Shown here in pieces: positions 51,519 to 59,135 of a stretch of 64,000 nucleotides of DNA. The position numbers and the translations under genes are program-made. Origin of the DNA: WVYX01 sp039592335 (GTDB taxonomy: Bacteria > Gemmatimonadota > Gemmatimonadetes > Gemmatimonadales > GWC2-71-9); NCBI GenBank assembly GCA_039592335.1, contig JBDHBX010000014.1:109609-173608 (forward strand), given 5' to 3'. Within the stretch, counting starts at the first letter, position 1. Every line of letters begins with the position of its first letter. Below the pieces are notes generated by a model. That model was given only the letters and a program-made list of their open reading frames with translations. It did no database searches and had not been told where the DNA came from.

Positions 51519-52856
51519 ATGAAGCGCGTATTCAAGGTCTATGCGGTGTTGGCGATCCTCGCCGCGGCGGCCGCCGTCGGCTACCAATTGGGTCGGACGG
51601 ACACGGCAACCGGCGTGGAGCGGACCTTCGTCCCGACACTCTACGCCGCCGATGCCAACACATTCGTCGGCCTCGAAACCGGCACGGTCTTGCCGCAGGG
51701 GCAGCAAGTGGCTTCTCCCACCGGAGCGATCGAGGATAGGGAGGTCTATTACCCCGGTACCGAGGCGTTGGACCCCGACGAGATGCGGGTGATCGCCTGC
51801 GGCACCGGCATGCCCAATGCGCGGCCTAAACAGGCCGCGGCGTGCTGGCTGGTGGAGCTGGGCAACGGCGACAAGTTCCTGTTCGACATCGGCACCGGAT
51901 CGGCCGAGCGGATCTCGGCCCTCAAGATCCCGTACGACTACCTGGACAAGGTGTTCGTCGGTCACCTCCACTCCGACCACTTTGGTGACATGGACGCGCT
52001 GTGGGTCGGTGGCGTGATCGCCAACCGGGTGCGCCCCCTCCGCGTATGGGGGCCCTCCAGTAGCGCGACCAAGTACGGCATCGCCTACGCAATGGAGCAC
52101 ATGCAGGAGATGCTGAGCTGGGACGTCGACGGACGAACGGGTAATGTCGACACCCGAGGGCTCGTGCTGCAGGTGACCGAGTTCGACTATCGCGGCGTCA
52201 ACGAAGTCATCTATCAGGAGAACGGGGTCACGATCAGGTCGATTCCCGCCATCCACAGCTTCGACGGACCCGTGAGCTTCATACTCGAGTGGAACGGTCT
52301 CAAGTTCGCGTACTCCAGCGACACGTTTCCGAACCGCTGGTGGCTCGAGCACGCGGTGGGTGCGGATATCGCCATTCACGAGTGCTTTGCATCGCCCGAG
52401 ACGATGATCGAGAAGCAGAAGTTCGAGCCGGTATCAGCCCTCGGCGTAGCCACACAGATCCACACGTCTCCCGCTCAGTTCGGCAAGGTCATGGCCGAAA
52501 CGCGGCCGCGGATGGCGGTCGGCTATCACTTCTTCAACGACTTCGACACGCAACCGCTCGTGCTCCGCGACGTGCGCAAGACCTACGATGGCCCGCTGGC
52601 GCTCGCGACGGATTACATGGTCTTCAATGTCAGCGCCGATGACATTCGCGTTCGGATGGCAGCTGTCGACGAAGACATCTGGCCGCCGCCCGCAACGGAG
52701 ATGAAGCTACCGCCGAACCCCGATGATCGCGTGGCCTTCTTCACGGATTTCATTGCGTCAGGGCGCGTGCCCTATTCCGACGTCGTGAACGCGATTTATG
52801 ACGAGATCAACGCCAAGTACGGCACCAGCGTCCCGTACCCGCAGGGAGGACGCTGA
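51519..52856 (+). CDS. Exported metallo-beta-lactamase-fold hydrolase (GntH-like family)
   Basis: 445 residues from the ATG at 51519 (GGAGG upstream). An N-terminal hydrophobic segment (about 6-24) exports or anchors it. The zinc motif HxHxDH is H149-L-H151-S-D153-H154, with further ligands expected in I-P-A-I-H-S-F-D-G-P, Y-S-S-D-T-F-P and G-Y-H-F-F-N. Family members are often labelled guanitoxin-biosynthesis MBL hydrolase GntH, but no other guanitoxin genes are present, so that pathway is not implied. Likely driven, with the STAS-like gene, by the sigma-54 promoter. Confidence 0.9.
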   Translation: MKRVFKVYAVLAILAAAAAVGYQLGRTDTATGVERTFVPTLYAADANTFVGLETGTVLPQGQQVASPTGAIEDREVYYPGTEALDPDEMRVIACGTGMPNARPKQAAACWLVELGNGDKFLFDIGTGSAERISALKIPYDYLDKVFVGHLHSDHFGDMDALWVGGVIANRVRPLRVWGPSSSATKYGIAYAMEHMQEMLSWDVDGRTGNVDTRGLVLQVTEFDYRGVNEVIYQENGVTIRSIPAIHSFDGPVSFILEWNGLKFAYSSDTFPNRWWLEHAVGADIAIHECFASPETMIEKQKFEPVSALGVATQIHTSPAQFGKVMAETRPRMAVGYHFFNDFDTQPLVLRDVRKTYDGPLALATDYMVFNVSADDIRVRMAAVDEDIWPPPATEMKLPPNPDDRVAFFTDFIASGRVPYSDVVNAIYDEINAKYGTSVPYPQGGR

Positions 52857-52928
52857 GCGGGCCAGAAGGGACAGCGCCCCTGGCCTGGCGCCGCGTAGGC
52901 TCGTGACATGAACTACGGAGGATCTCAT

Positions 52929-53708
52929 ATGCGTGGAGATTTCAGGACGACCGCGCGGGCAGTCTGTCTGGCAGTATTGCTCCTGCTCGGCTTCCAGCAG
53001 ACGGCCAACGCCCAGGCGCTGCTCATCATCCTGTTCGGCGACAAGCTGTCCACCGAGAAGTTCCAGCTCGGCATCAACGCCGACCTCGTGTTTTCGAGCC
53101 TCACGAACACCGGGGAGGCTGACCCGCGCTTCAGCTGGGCGTTCGGCGCGTACGGCGAGATCAAGCTGAGTGACCACTGGCACCTGCAGCCCGAGCTCAC
53201 CGTCAAAACGCCGGCCGGGGCGAAAGGCATGGCCAATACCACGCCTGGCAGCCCATTCTCGTCACCATCGGGCGACCCCACGCTCGACTCCATTGCGGCG
53301 GCTGGTACCGTTACCCGCTCGGCCAATTACCTGACGCTGCCACTCCTGGTGAAGTACGTGACCGGGCCGCTCCACATCGGGGTCGGCGGCTCGCTTGGGA
53401 TCCTGACGGGCGCCAGTGACGAGCTGGTCAGCGATGCGGAGCGCGGCGCCCTCAACCTCAACGCCAGCAATACCGACTCGCTCAACACGTTCGACGCCGG
53501 CCTGGTGGCGAGTCTGAGCTACGCCTTCAAGCCGCAGCTTCAGATGAGGAGCTTGCGACTCGACGTCAAGTTCTACTATGGCCTCACCAACACCGTGAAG
53601 GGCCACGCGGGCGACGCGATTCGCAACTGGATGCTGTTCGTGGGGCTCGACATCCCGGTGGGTGGATCGGATGCGGCTGATGCTGTCTCAGAAGGAGGAG
53701 GGTCATGA
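52929..53708 (+). CDS. Outer-membrane beta-barrel protein (PorT-like)
   Basis: 259 residues from the ATG at 52929 (GGAGGATCTCAT before it). Signal peptide to about A-N-A-Q, then alternating strands: F-Q-L-G-I-N-A-D-L-V-F-S-S, F-S-W-A-F-G-A-Y-G-E-I-K-L, L-H-I-G-V-G-G-S-L-G-I-L-T-G and L-R-L-D-V-K-F-Y-Y-G-L. The annotated outer-membrane beta-barrel family fits; role unknown. It heads a run of secreted and barrel proteins to 56.1 kb. Its stop overlaps the next start (ATGA). Confidence 0.85.
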   Translation: MRGDFRTTARAVCLAVLLLLGFQQTANAQALLIILFGDKLSTEKFQLGINADLVFSSLTNTGEADPRFSWAFGAYGEIKLSDHWHLQPELTVKTPAGAKGMANTTPGSPFSSPSGDPTLDSIAAAGTVTRSANYLTLPLLVKYVTGPLHIGVGGSLGILTGASDELVSDAERGALNLNASNTDSLNTFDAGLVASLSYAFKPQLQMRSLRLDVKFYYGLTNTVKGHAGDAIRNWMLFVGLDIPVGGSDAADAVSEGGGS

Positions 53709-53830
53709 AGCTATACAGACCTTTGCCACCGGCACTCACACTCGCCGTGTTGCTCCCTGCCACCGCGCAGGCACAGGCAGCGGCGGGAGCGGTTGAATCC
53801 GCGCAGCGTCGAGGCTACCCAGGGCGCTGA
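53705..53830 (+). CDS. 41-residue secreted peptide, possibly a truncated gene
   Basis: ATG at 53705 overlaps the previous stop (ATGA) and sits behind GGAGGAGGGTC, an excellent ribosome site. It encodes a complete signal peptide (L-T-L-A-V-L-L-P-A-T-A-Q-A-Q) and only about 17 further residues before TGA at 53828. Either a short exported peptide or the start of a longer protein lost by mutation; no continuation was recognised in the next 80 nt. Confidence 0.6.
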   Translation: MKLYRPLPPALTLAVLLPATAQAQAAAGAVESAQRRGYPGR

Positions 53831-53909
53831 GACCCGTGCCGCTTCCCGTCGCCATCGGGCGTGTGCCAAGACGGGCCTAATGTGATTCGTCAATCGGGAG
53901 GGAGAAGCC

Positions 53910-54680
53910 ATGAAGCCTCTCGTCATGCTTGTTACAGGACTCTTCGCGCTCCTCCCCTGGCCCGTGGCGGCCCAGGAAGTCACCGCCGTCTCGGGCCCGG
54001 GGGAGGACCTCGATCTCCACGCCGTCATCGAGCTGTTCAAGCAGTCCGAGAGCATCGAGGAGTTCGAGCAGAAGCTCAACGATCCCGACGCGGGAGTGAA
54101 CAACCTCGATCTCAACCAGGACGGTGAGGTCGACTTCATTCGCGTCATGGAATACGCCGAAGGCGACGCACACGTGTTCGTGCTCCAGGCCGCGCTGGGC
54201 GAGGACACCTACCAGGACGTGGCCCGCGTGATGGTGGAGAAGATCCAAGGGGATGAGGTCGTCGCCGAAGTGCAGGGTGACGAAGCGCTCTACGGTGAGG
54301 GCTACGTCATCGCGCCCACGACGGTCATCGTGGTCAGCAGCTTCGCCCTTCTGAGCGTCGTGTTCCGGCCGCCGCGCGCGATCTACCGCTCGCCGTGGGG
54401 CTGGCTCCGGAGACCGCCGTGGTGGCGGCCGCGCCCACCCGTGGCGCGGGCCACGTACCGCTCCCACACCGCTCGCTACCGACAGAGCCGCGCCAGCGCT
54501 CGCCAGCGGCAGACGCGGGCCCGCAAGGCAGACAACGTCTACCGAGCACAGCGCCGCCCGTCCGGGCCGGGGCCTGGTCGGGATCACTCCGCCGCACCCC
54601 TCAGGGGCTGGGTGGGGCGCTTCGCAGCACATGGCCCGTTCGACGACTCGGCATATGCCGTACGTGAGGTGTTGCTATGA
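53910..54680 (+). CDS. Exported protein with one EF-hand-like loop and a basic C-terminus
   Basis: 256 residues with a signal peptide (M-L-V-T-G-L-F-A-L-L, cleavage near V-A-A-Q). An EF-hand-like loop D-L-N-Q-D-G-E-V-D-F-I appears at about 70-80, followed by strand/helix pairs. A hydrophobic stretch (T-V-I-V-V-S-S-F-A-L-L) at about 135-150 then leads to a Pro/Arg/Trp-rich basic tail (R-R-P-P-W-W-R-P-R-P-P). The family is unnamed to me. GGAGGGAGAAGCC precedes the ATG; overlaps the next gene (ATGA). Confidence 0.7.
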   Translation: MKPLVMLVTGLFALLPWPVAAQEVTAVSGPGEDLDLHAVIELFKQSESIEEFEQKLNDPDAGVNNLDLNQDGEVDFIRVMEYAEGDAHVFVLQAALGEDTYQDVARVMVEKIQGDEVVAEVQGDEALYGEGYVIAPTTVIVVSSFALLSVVFRPPRAIYRSPWGWLRRPPWWRPRPPVARATYRSHTARYRQSRASARQRQTRARKADNVYRAQRRPSGPGPGRDHSAAPLRGWVGRFAAHGPFDDSAYAVREVLL

Positions 54681-55213
54681 CGACGAAGGGAATCGCGGCG
54701 CTCGTGATGTTGGCTTCAATCGCGGGACCGCTTGCGGCGCAAGAGCACGAGGAGCACGAGCCGCTCAAGCATCACTCGCTCGCGCTGTTCACCGGCTACA
54801 CGTGGGTGCCCAAGGGAGACCCACACGAGGGAGACCCGGAAGGCACGGTGCTCGTCCCGACGATCGGAGTCGACTACAGCTTCTGGATCAGCCACAGATT
54901 CGGCGTCGGTCTGTACAACGACCTCGAGCTTTCGAAGTACGTGGTGCAGACCTCGGCTGACACCACCATTCCGCGGGAGTACGCTTACGTCGGCGCACTG
55001 GTCGGGATCTACGAGCCTGCGCGCGGACTCGAGCTGTATGCCGGGCCCGGCGTCGAGCTCGAGAAGCACGAGAACTTCTTCGTCGTCAAGGTCGGCTTCG
55101 AGTACGCCTTCGCCATCGCGAACGGTTGGATGACGGGCGTCGCCTTCGGCTACGACTTCAAGGAGGAATACGACTCGTGGGCGCTAGGAATCTCTGTGGC
55201 ACGGCGATTCTAG
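54677..55213 (+). CDS. Small outer-membrane beta-barrel protein
   Basis: 178 residues: signal peptide, a short His/Glu linker (E-H-E-E-H-E-P-L-K-H-H), then eight predicted strands such as L-A-L-F-T-G-Y-T-W-V-P, F-G-V-G-L-Y-N-D-L-E-L, F-V-V-K-V-G-F-E-Y-A-F and the closing W-A-L-G-I-S-V-A-R-R-F with terminal Phe, the usual outer-membrane assembly signal. The His-rich linker could bind metal. Confidence 0.8.
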   Translation: MTTKGIAALVMLASIAGPLAAQEHEEHEPLKHHSLALFTGYTWVPKGDPHEGDPEGTVLVPTIGVDYSFWISHRFGVGLYNDLELSKYVVQTSADTTIPREYAYVGALVGIYEPARGLELYAGPGVELEKHENFFVVKVGFEYAFAIANGWMTGVAFGYDFKEEYDSWALGISVARRF

Positions 55214-56097
55214 CGCCAGCACCGCTGGGCGCGAATCTCGGAGTGGTAGGGAAACAGGGCTCGGGCGCCGATCGGCGCCCGCGCGGGGCGCCCGACCGAA
55301 ACCTGACGCCAAGGGGCCTGAGTGAGAAGACCGGCCGCCTCGTACCTCGGCTTAAGCCTCTGTGCTGGGACGCAGTCAAGCGGAGAGGCCTGTCTTGGCG
55401 AGTTCGCCCCGCCTGCCTCGCCGCCGCCATCGGCGTACTCGCCGCGCCGGTGCCCGTCGCCCTAGCGCAGGATGAGGTCAGCACCCAGCTCTGGCTCGAT
55501 TACAACCCGCGCTGGACCTGGCCCTCCGGCGTCGAGTTGCACGCCCAGCTCGGAGTCAGATCGGAACTCGAACAGACGGGCTGGTGGCGCTTCGTGGTGG
55601 TGCCTGGAGCACGCGGTCCAGTGGGGCCCTTCCGGCTATCGGGGGGCATCGGGAGCTGGTACACCGCCAACGAGCTTAGCTCCGATCGCTGGGAGATCCG
55701 GCCCTTCCAGGGGATCGCCGCCACCTGGCCGTCGTCGCCGATCCACTTGGATCACCGGCTGCAACTCGAGGAGCGGTTCGAGTTCGAAACGGCAGATTGG
55801 AGTCTGAACGCCTCGTTCCGTATCCGCTACAAACTGCAACCTGTTTTCCGCTGGGGCGGCATCACGGGTGAGGCCTTCTGGCAACTCCTGCTGCACATCG
55901 AAGGCTTCCTGACGGTGGCCGGTGACGCCAGTCAGTTCGACGAGCGGGTGCGCGTCGGCGTAGGCGTCGAGCGCGGCTTTGGATCAGCCTGGCAACTCAG
56001 AGCGGACGTGACATGGCAGAAGGTGGGCACGATCGTCTCAGGCGCGCCCACGGACGAGGTGTATCTGCGGGTGAGAGCCTTTCACGCGTGGTGGTGA
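55177..56097 (+). CDS. DUF2490-like outer-membrane protein, start uncertain
   Basis: The C-terminal 220 residues fit DUF2490: Q-L-W-L-D-Y-N-P-R-W-T-W, R-S-E-L-E-Q-T-G-W-W-R-F, the Y-T-A-N-E-L-S-S-D-R-W-E-I-R-P-F-Q-G segment and W-S-L-N-A-S-F-R-I-R-Y-K. A signal peptide (L-A-A-A-I-G-V-L-A-A-P-V-P-V-A-L-A-Q) lies about 85 residues after the GTG chosen here (GGAGGA upstream, 37 nt inside the previous gene). No ATG, GTG or TTG occurs closer to the signal, so either a non-standard start or a small error in the read must be considered. Confidence 0.7.
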   Translation: MGARNLCGTAILAPAPLGANLGVVGKQGSGADRRPRGAPDRNLTPRGLSEKTGRLVPRLKPLCWDAVKRRGLSWRVRPACLAAAIGVLAAPVPVALAQDEVSTQLWLDYNPRWTWPSGVELHAQLGVRSELEQTGWWRFVVVPGARGPVGPFRLSGGIGSWYTANELSSDRWEIRPFQGIAATWPSSPIHLDHRLQLEERFEFETADWSLNASFRIRYKLQPVFRWGGITGEAFWQLLLHIEGFLTVAGDASQFDERVRVGVGVERGFGSAWQLRADVTWQKVGTIVSGAPTDEVYLRVRAFHAWW

Positions 56098-56110
56098 CTA
56101 CGGGAGGCCG

Positions 56111-56536
56111 TCACCCCCGTAGCACATAGACGAACGCCGCGACACTCGTTCCATCCTCGAGCCGGGCCGAGGTCCGGACCCGTTCGTACTCCTCGCCCTC
56201 GAAGGTGTCGAGTTCCGGCCAGTGTTCGCGCAACTGATCGGAGACGAAGACAAAGCCGGAGACCGGGTCGGCGGTATCGTCGAGAACGATGGCCGGATAC
56301 CCCATTGCCGCACCCCAGCCCGCCTCGCGCAGGTGACCCCGCACTGAGGCGGCGACCCAATCGCCTTCGATCCCGGCCAGGATGTGATGATTGGATCCGC
56401 CCGGAGCCAACGAGCCGTAGACAAAAAGACGTTGAGTGATGGCGCCCCGCCGCTTCGAGGATACTAAGCGGTTGACGAACTTTGTATTATAAAGTACTTT
56501 TCCGAATCGTGGCTGGCAATGGACATGGACGGGCAT
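56111..56536 (-). CDS. Gamma-glutamylcyclotransferase-like (AIG2 fold) protein
   Basis: The core F-V-Y-G-S-L-A-P-G-G-S-N-H-H (substrate loop) and the catalytic-Glu region E-L-D-T-F-E-G-E-E-Y-E-R-V are typical of GGCT/AIG2 proteins, which cyclise gamma-glutamyl-amines to 5-oxoproline. The only start codon before the domain is the ATG at 56536, giving 141 residues with an extra N-terminus of about 35; this overlaps the divergent membrane-protein start by 18 nt, so the true start is doubtful. Confidence 0.82.
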   Translation of the reverse strand: MPVHVHCQPRFGKVLYNTKFVNRLVSSKRRGAITQRLFVYGSLAPGGSNHHILAGIEGDWVAASVRGHLREAGWGAAMGYPAIVLDDTADPVSGFVFVSDQLREHWPELDTFEGEEYERVRTSARLEDGTSVAAFVYVLRG

Positions 56537-57133
56537 GGAGACAGGGCAGTGACACGAGACTCGGGAAGCGGAGGCGAACGGCGCACGAGCAGTTGGAGGA
56601 TCGCGGGTTGGTCAGCCGCGGCGGTTGTCCTGCTGCTGCCCCTGGTTGCAATGCAGTTCACCGATGAGGTGAACTGGAGTGTGGCCAACTTCGCTCTAGC
56701 CGGCGCCCTTCTGCTCGGCGTCGGCATTCCCCTTGAACTGGCAGTGAGGAAGTCAGGCGACGCCGCATACCGCGTCGGCGTTGGCGTTGCGCTCGTGGCC
56801 GCGTTCATCCTGGTCTGGGTGAACGGCGCAGTTGGCATCATCGGGTCCGAGGACAACGACGCCAACCTGATGTACGGCGGGGTGCTGGCAGTCGGTATCA
56901 TCGGTGCCATCATCGCGCGCTTCCGACCCCGTGGAATGGCACGCGGGTTGTTCGCGGCGGCGTTCACCCAGGCGTTGATCGCCGTGATCGCGCTCATCGC
57001 CGGGTTGGGTGCCCCAGTAGACGGGCCGCGAGAGATCGTGGGGGTGAACGCGTTCTTCGTCGTGCTCTTCGTTGGATCGGCGTTGCTTTTTCAGAAGGCG
57101 GCGCGTGTGCCAGTCGAACGGAGCGAGGTATAA
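56519..57133 (+). CDS. Small multi-pass membrane protein
   Basis: 204 residues with about six hydrophobic helices (32-48, 57-75, 84-104, 118-135, 148-166, 172-191) and a polar N-terminus. No motif tells its function; the pattern resembles small uncharacterised membrane proteins of about 150-200 residues. The last helix region V-N-A-F-F-V-V-L-F-V-G-S-A-L-L-F has a close copy at 48778-48963, showing that a second family member once existed in the window. In-frame alternative starts are ATG 56525 and GTG 56549. Confidence 0.75.
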   Translation: MDMDGHGDRAVTRDSGSGGERRTSSWRIAGWSAAAVVLLLPLVAMQFTDEVNWSVANFALAGALLLGVGIPLELAVRKSGDAAYRVGVGVALVAAFILVWVNGAVGIIGSEDNDANLMYGGVLAVGIIGAIIARFRPRGMARGLFAAAFTQALIAVIALIAGLGAPVDGPREIVGVNAFFVVLFVGSALLFQKAARVPVERSEV

Positions 57134-57164
57134 ACCGTCGCTGAGGCCGGCTGTAGGATATCCT

Positions 57165-57411
57165 TCAGTCCTCCTTTCCATTTCTGGCGCTGCAGAGTCT
57201 CGCGGTGGTCTTGATCTCTTGCACGAACCGCTCGGCACTCAACACTGCCAGGAGTTCCGCCTTCAAGACTTTGAGCGCGACCTTGCGAATCGTGTTTGAG
57301 ATCTTCGGCGAGATAGACGGTGGCCATGCCCCCTTCGCCGAGGCAGGATTGGATGCGGTAGCGATCGGCGAGGGCGGTCGAGAGCCGGGAGGTGGTCTCG
57401 GACGTGGTCGG
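57165..57411 (-). pseudogene. N-terminal relic of a Ser/Thr kinase gene, frameshifted
   Basis: Reading leftward, one frame gives T-S-R-L-S-T-A-L-A-D-R-Y-R-I-Q and G-E-G-G-M-A-T-V-Y-L-A-E-D-L-K-H, the kinase glycine loop; a second frame then gives R-K-V-A-L-K-V-L-K-A-E and A-E-R-F-V-Q-E-I-K-T-T-A-R-L, the Lys and alpha-C region. The switch is near 57295. The coding sense ends at 57165, so no catalytic loop exists, and no start codon is present upstream. Confidence 0.8.
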
Positions 57412-57482
57412 CTAAGATAGGATTTTTCGCAATGACCGGCGAGATGGTCACTTGAATTTGGCACACTATTGGCACACAACCG

Positions 57483-57514
57483 CGAAAAACGAACGGCCGT
57501 TCAACAAACGGCCG
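57483..57514 (-). terminator. Rho-independent terminator on the minus strand
   Basis: CGGCCGTT (57494-57501) and AACGGCCG (57507-57514) form an 8-bp stem with a 5-nt loop. On the minus strand the stem is followed by TTCGTTTTTCG, a U-rich tail. No intact minus-strand gene remains to its right, so it is probably left over from a deleted gene of the integrated element. Confidence 0.65.
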
Positions 57515-57550
57515 CATCGTAACTACAAGTGATGTTGTCACTTAAGTAAG

Positions 57551-57584
57551 TCGGGACGGCGGGATTTGAACCCGCGACCCCCTG
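57551..57584 (-). other. 3' end of a tRNA gene, probably an attachment-site remnant
   Basis: On the minus strand these 34 nt contain a T-arm of GCGGG stem, TTCAAAT loop and CCCGC stem, followed by CGTCCCGA, the 3' acceptor strand and discriminator, and preceded by a GGGGGTC variable region. No matching 5' acceptor, D-arm or proper anticodon arm is found upstream, so it is not a functional tRNA. The acceptor sequence and variable loop recall a proline tRNA (inference). Such 3' tRNA ends are the duplicated core left by tRNA-targeting integrases. CCA is not encoded. Confidence 0.6.
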
Positions 57585-57940
57585 AACCCCATTCGGATCG
57601 GGGGAGCAGGCAAGAACGACAATTTGTCGGCTTTTCTGGGCTTCCGAGCGTTGGCAACGACATTTTGCCGTACTCGATGCCGTACTTTGCCGGGAGAAAC
57701 GGCAACCCGAACGGCAACCGTTCCGTCCTGCCGGATGGCTGAGGGCACGCGCCTGGAGAGCGGAGCGGGCCGGGCCCAAATCGCGACATCCCATCGCACT
57801 TCCCGCGGTAGACCGCACGATCTGTCACACTTCCCCGCCCTGAACGTCACAATCGGTCACATCTGACCGACACCTCTGCTCACCTTGGATGGGCCGTGGG
57901 CTGCGCGAGAGGTACCTCCCGGCCGGGGCGGTATTGACTC
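57585..57940. other. Stretch without a recognisable gene beside the tRNA remnant
   Basis: Open frames here match nothing I recognise, and no integrase motif (R...HxxR...Y) was seen in any frame. The segment has a direct repeat of CGGCAA (near 57693-57715) and a 7-bp dyad TCGGTCA/TGACCGA at 57853-57870 with a 4-nt loop. It most likely represents scrambled DNA left after loss of an integrated element. Confidence 0.4.
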
Positions 57941-58065
57941 ACCATCGCCCTTGCCGAGCGCTGCGCCATCGAGCGGTTCCTCCGGGAGAGCGACATAGCC
58001 GCGAAACTCCGGCATCCACACATCCTCATGCTCATCGACTCCAGCGCAGCCGACGGCTCGGAGCT
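57941..58065 (+). pseudogene. Fragment of a second Ser/Thr kinase gene
   Basis: From 57941 the frame gives I-A-L-A-E-R and E-R-F-L-R-E-S-D-I-A-A-K-L-R-H-P-H-I-L-M-L-I-D-S-S-A-A-D-G, the alpha-C helix and following strand of kinases of this genome type. It begins after an in-frame TGA and loses similarity by 58065. It covers the same domain region as the relic at 57165-57411 but lies on the other strand, so it comes from a different gene copy. Confidence 0.75.
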
Positions 58066-58121
58066 AGACTACAGATGGCTAGGGGACATCACCTCGCCAA
58101 TCCGAATAAGAGGAGGCGTTT

Positions 58122-59135
58122 ATGAACTCGCAAGGACCTCGCGAGGTCGGCCTTGGCGGGTTCCGGCTGCCGAACATCCGGAACCCCCGAGCTGTCGGCA
58201 TCGGGTTGTTGGTCCTGCTGGGCGCCCTTGTGCTCGTGAGCTCGGTGTTCACGGTGGCGCCTGAAGAGGTCGGCGTCGTGCTGACCTTTGGCAAGTACAC
58301 CCGAGAGGCCGAACCAGGGCTCCGTATCAAATGGCCGAGGCCGATTCAGACCGTAATGAAGGTACCGGTGCAGCGGCAGCTCAAGGTGGAGTTCGGCTTT
58401 CGCACCGCTACGGCCGGCGTGCGCACCCAGTATACGGCGGGCGCATTCACCGACGAGTCGCTGATGCTGACCGGCGATCTCAACGTCGCCGTGGTCGAAT
58501 GGACAACGCAGTTCCGGGTCGCCGATTCCTACAAGTACCTGTTCCAAGTGAGAAACCTGTACGACTCCAGGGAAAGAGCCCGCTCCGACACCTTTCGCGC
58601 CATGAACGAGGCGGTCATGCGAGCCGTGATCGGGGACCGGAGTGTCAACGAGGTTCTCACCATCGGCCGGCAGGAGATCGCCTCGGAGGTGGAACGTCGC
58701 CTGCAGGAGCTGTGCGATCAGTACGAGACCGGCATCAAGATCGAGCAGATCGTGCTACAGGACGTCAACCCGCCCGACCAGGTCCGGCCGGCGTTCAACG
58801 AGGTCAACCAGGCCCAGCAGGAAAAGGAGCGGATGATTAACGAGGCACGGGCCCAGTACAACGCCGTCATTCCTCGTGCGGGCGGCGAGGCACTGCAGAC
58901 GATCCAGCAGGCCGAGGGGTACGCCACGAATCGTGTCAACCGCGCACGGGGTGACGCTGAGCTGTTCAGGTCGCTGCTGGCTGCCTATCGCAGGGCGCCG
59001 GAGGTGACCCGCAGGCGCATCTATCTCGAGACGATGCAGGCCGTATACCCGAACGTGCGGCAGAAGATCGTGCTGGACGAAAATCTACAAGGGATCCTGC
59101 CGCTGCTGCCGGTGACCCGGGAGGTGAAACCATGA
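58122..59135 (+). CDS. hflK: HflK, membrane protease modulator (SPFH family)
   Basis: 337 residues: one N-terminal TM helix (about 25-45), then the SPFH/band-7 domain (V-A-P-E-E-V-G-V-V-L-T-F-G-K-Y, T-D-E-S-L-M-L-T-G-D-L-N-V-A), R-A-V-I-G-D-R-S-V-N-E-V-L-T and a C-terminal helical Q-Q-E-K-E-R-M-I-N-E-A-R segment. HflK and HflC form large cages in the periplasm that enclose the FtsH protease and restrain its access to membrane substrates. GAGGAGG lies before the ATG, and the stop overlaps hflC (ATGA). Confidence 0.95.
   Translation: MNSQGPREVGLGGFRLPNIRNPRAVGIGLLVLLGALVLVSSVFTVAPEEVGVVLTFGKYTREAEPGLRIKWPRPIQTVMKVPVQRQLKVEFGFRTATAGVRTQYTAGAFTDESLMLTGDLNVAVVEWTTQFRVADSYKYLFQVRNLYDSRERARSDTFRAMNEAVMRAVIGDRSVNEVLTIGRQEIASEVERRLQELCDQYETGIKIEQIVLQDVNPPDQVRPAFNEVNQAQQEKERMINEARAQYNAVIPRAGGEALQTIQQAEGYATNRVNRARGDAELFRSLLAAYRRAPEVTRRRIYLETMQAVYPNVRQKIVLDENLQGILPLLPVTREVKP

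Noticed and set aside
51519..52856. Guanitoxin biosynthesis locus suggested by the GntH-like hydrolase
   Set aside because: Only the MBL hydrolase is present; no other recognisable guanitoxin gene is nearby, and the family is widespread.
57536..57620. Possible complete tRNA, even one with a CCG anticodon (loop ATCCGAA)
   Set aside because: A T-arm and 3' acceptor strand are present, and a five-pair stem with a seven-base loop can be drawn upstream, but no D-arm and no 5' acceptor strand complementary to CGTCCCG were found, and the variable region would be 11 nt. Kept only as a tRNA 3'-end remnant.
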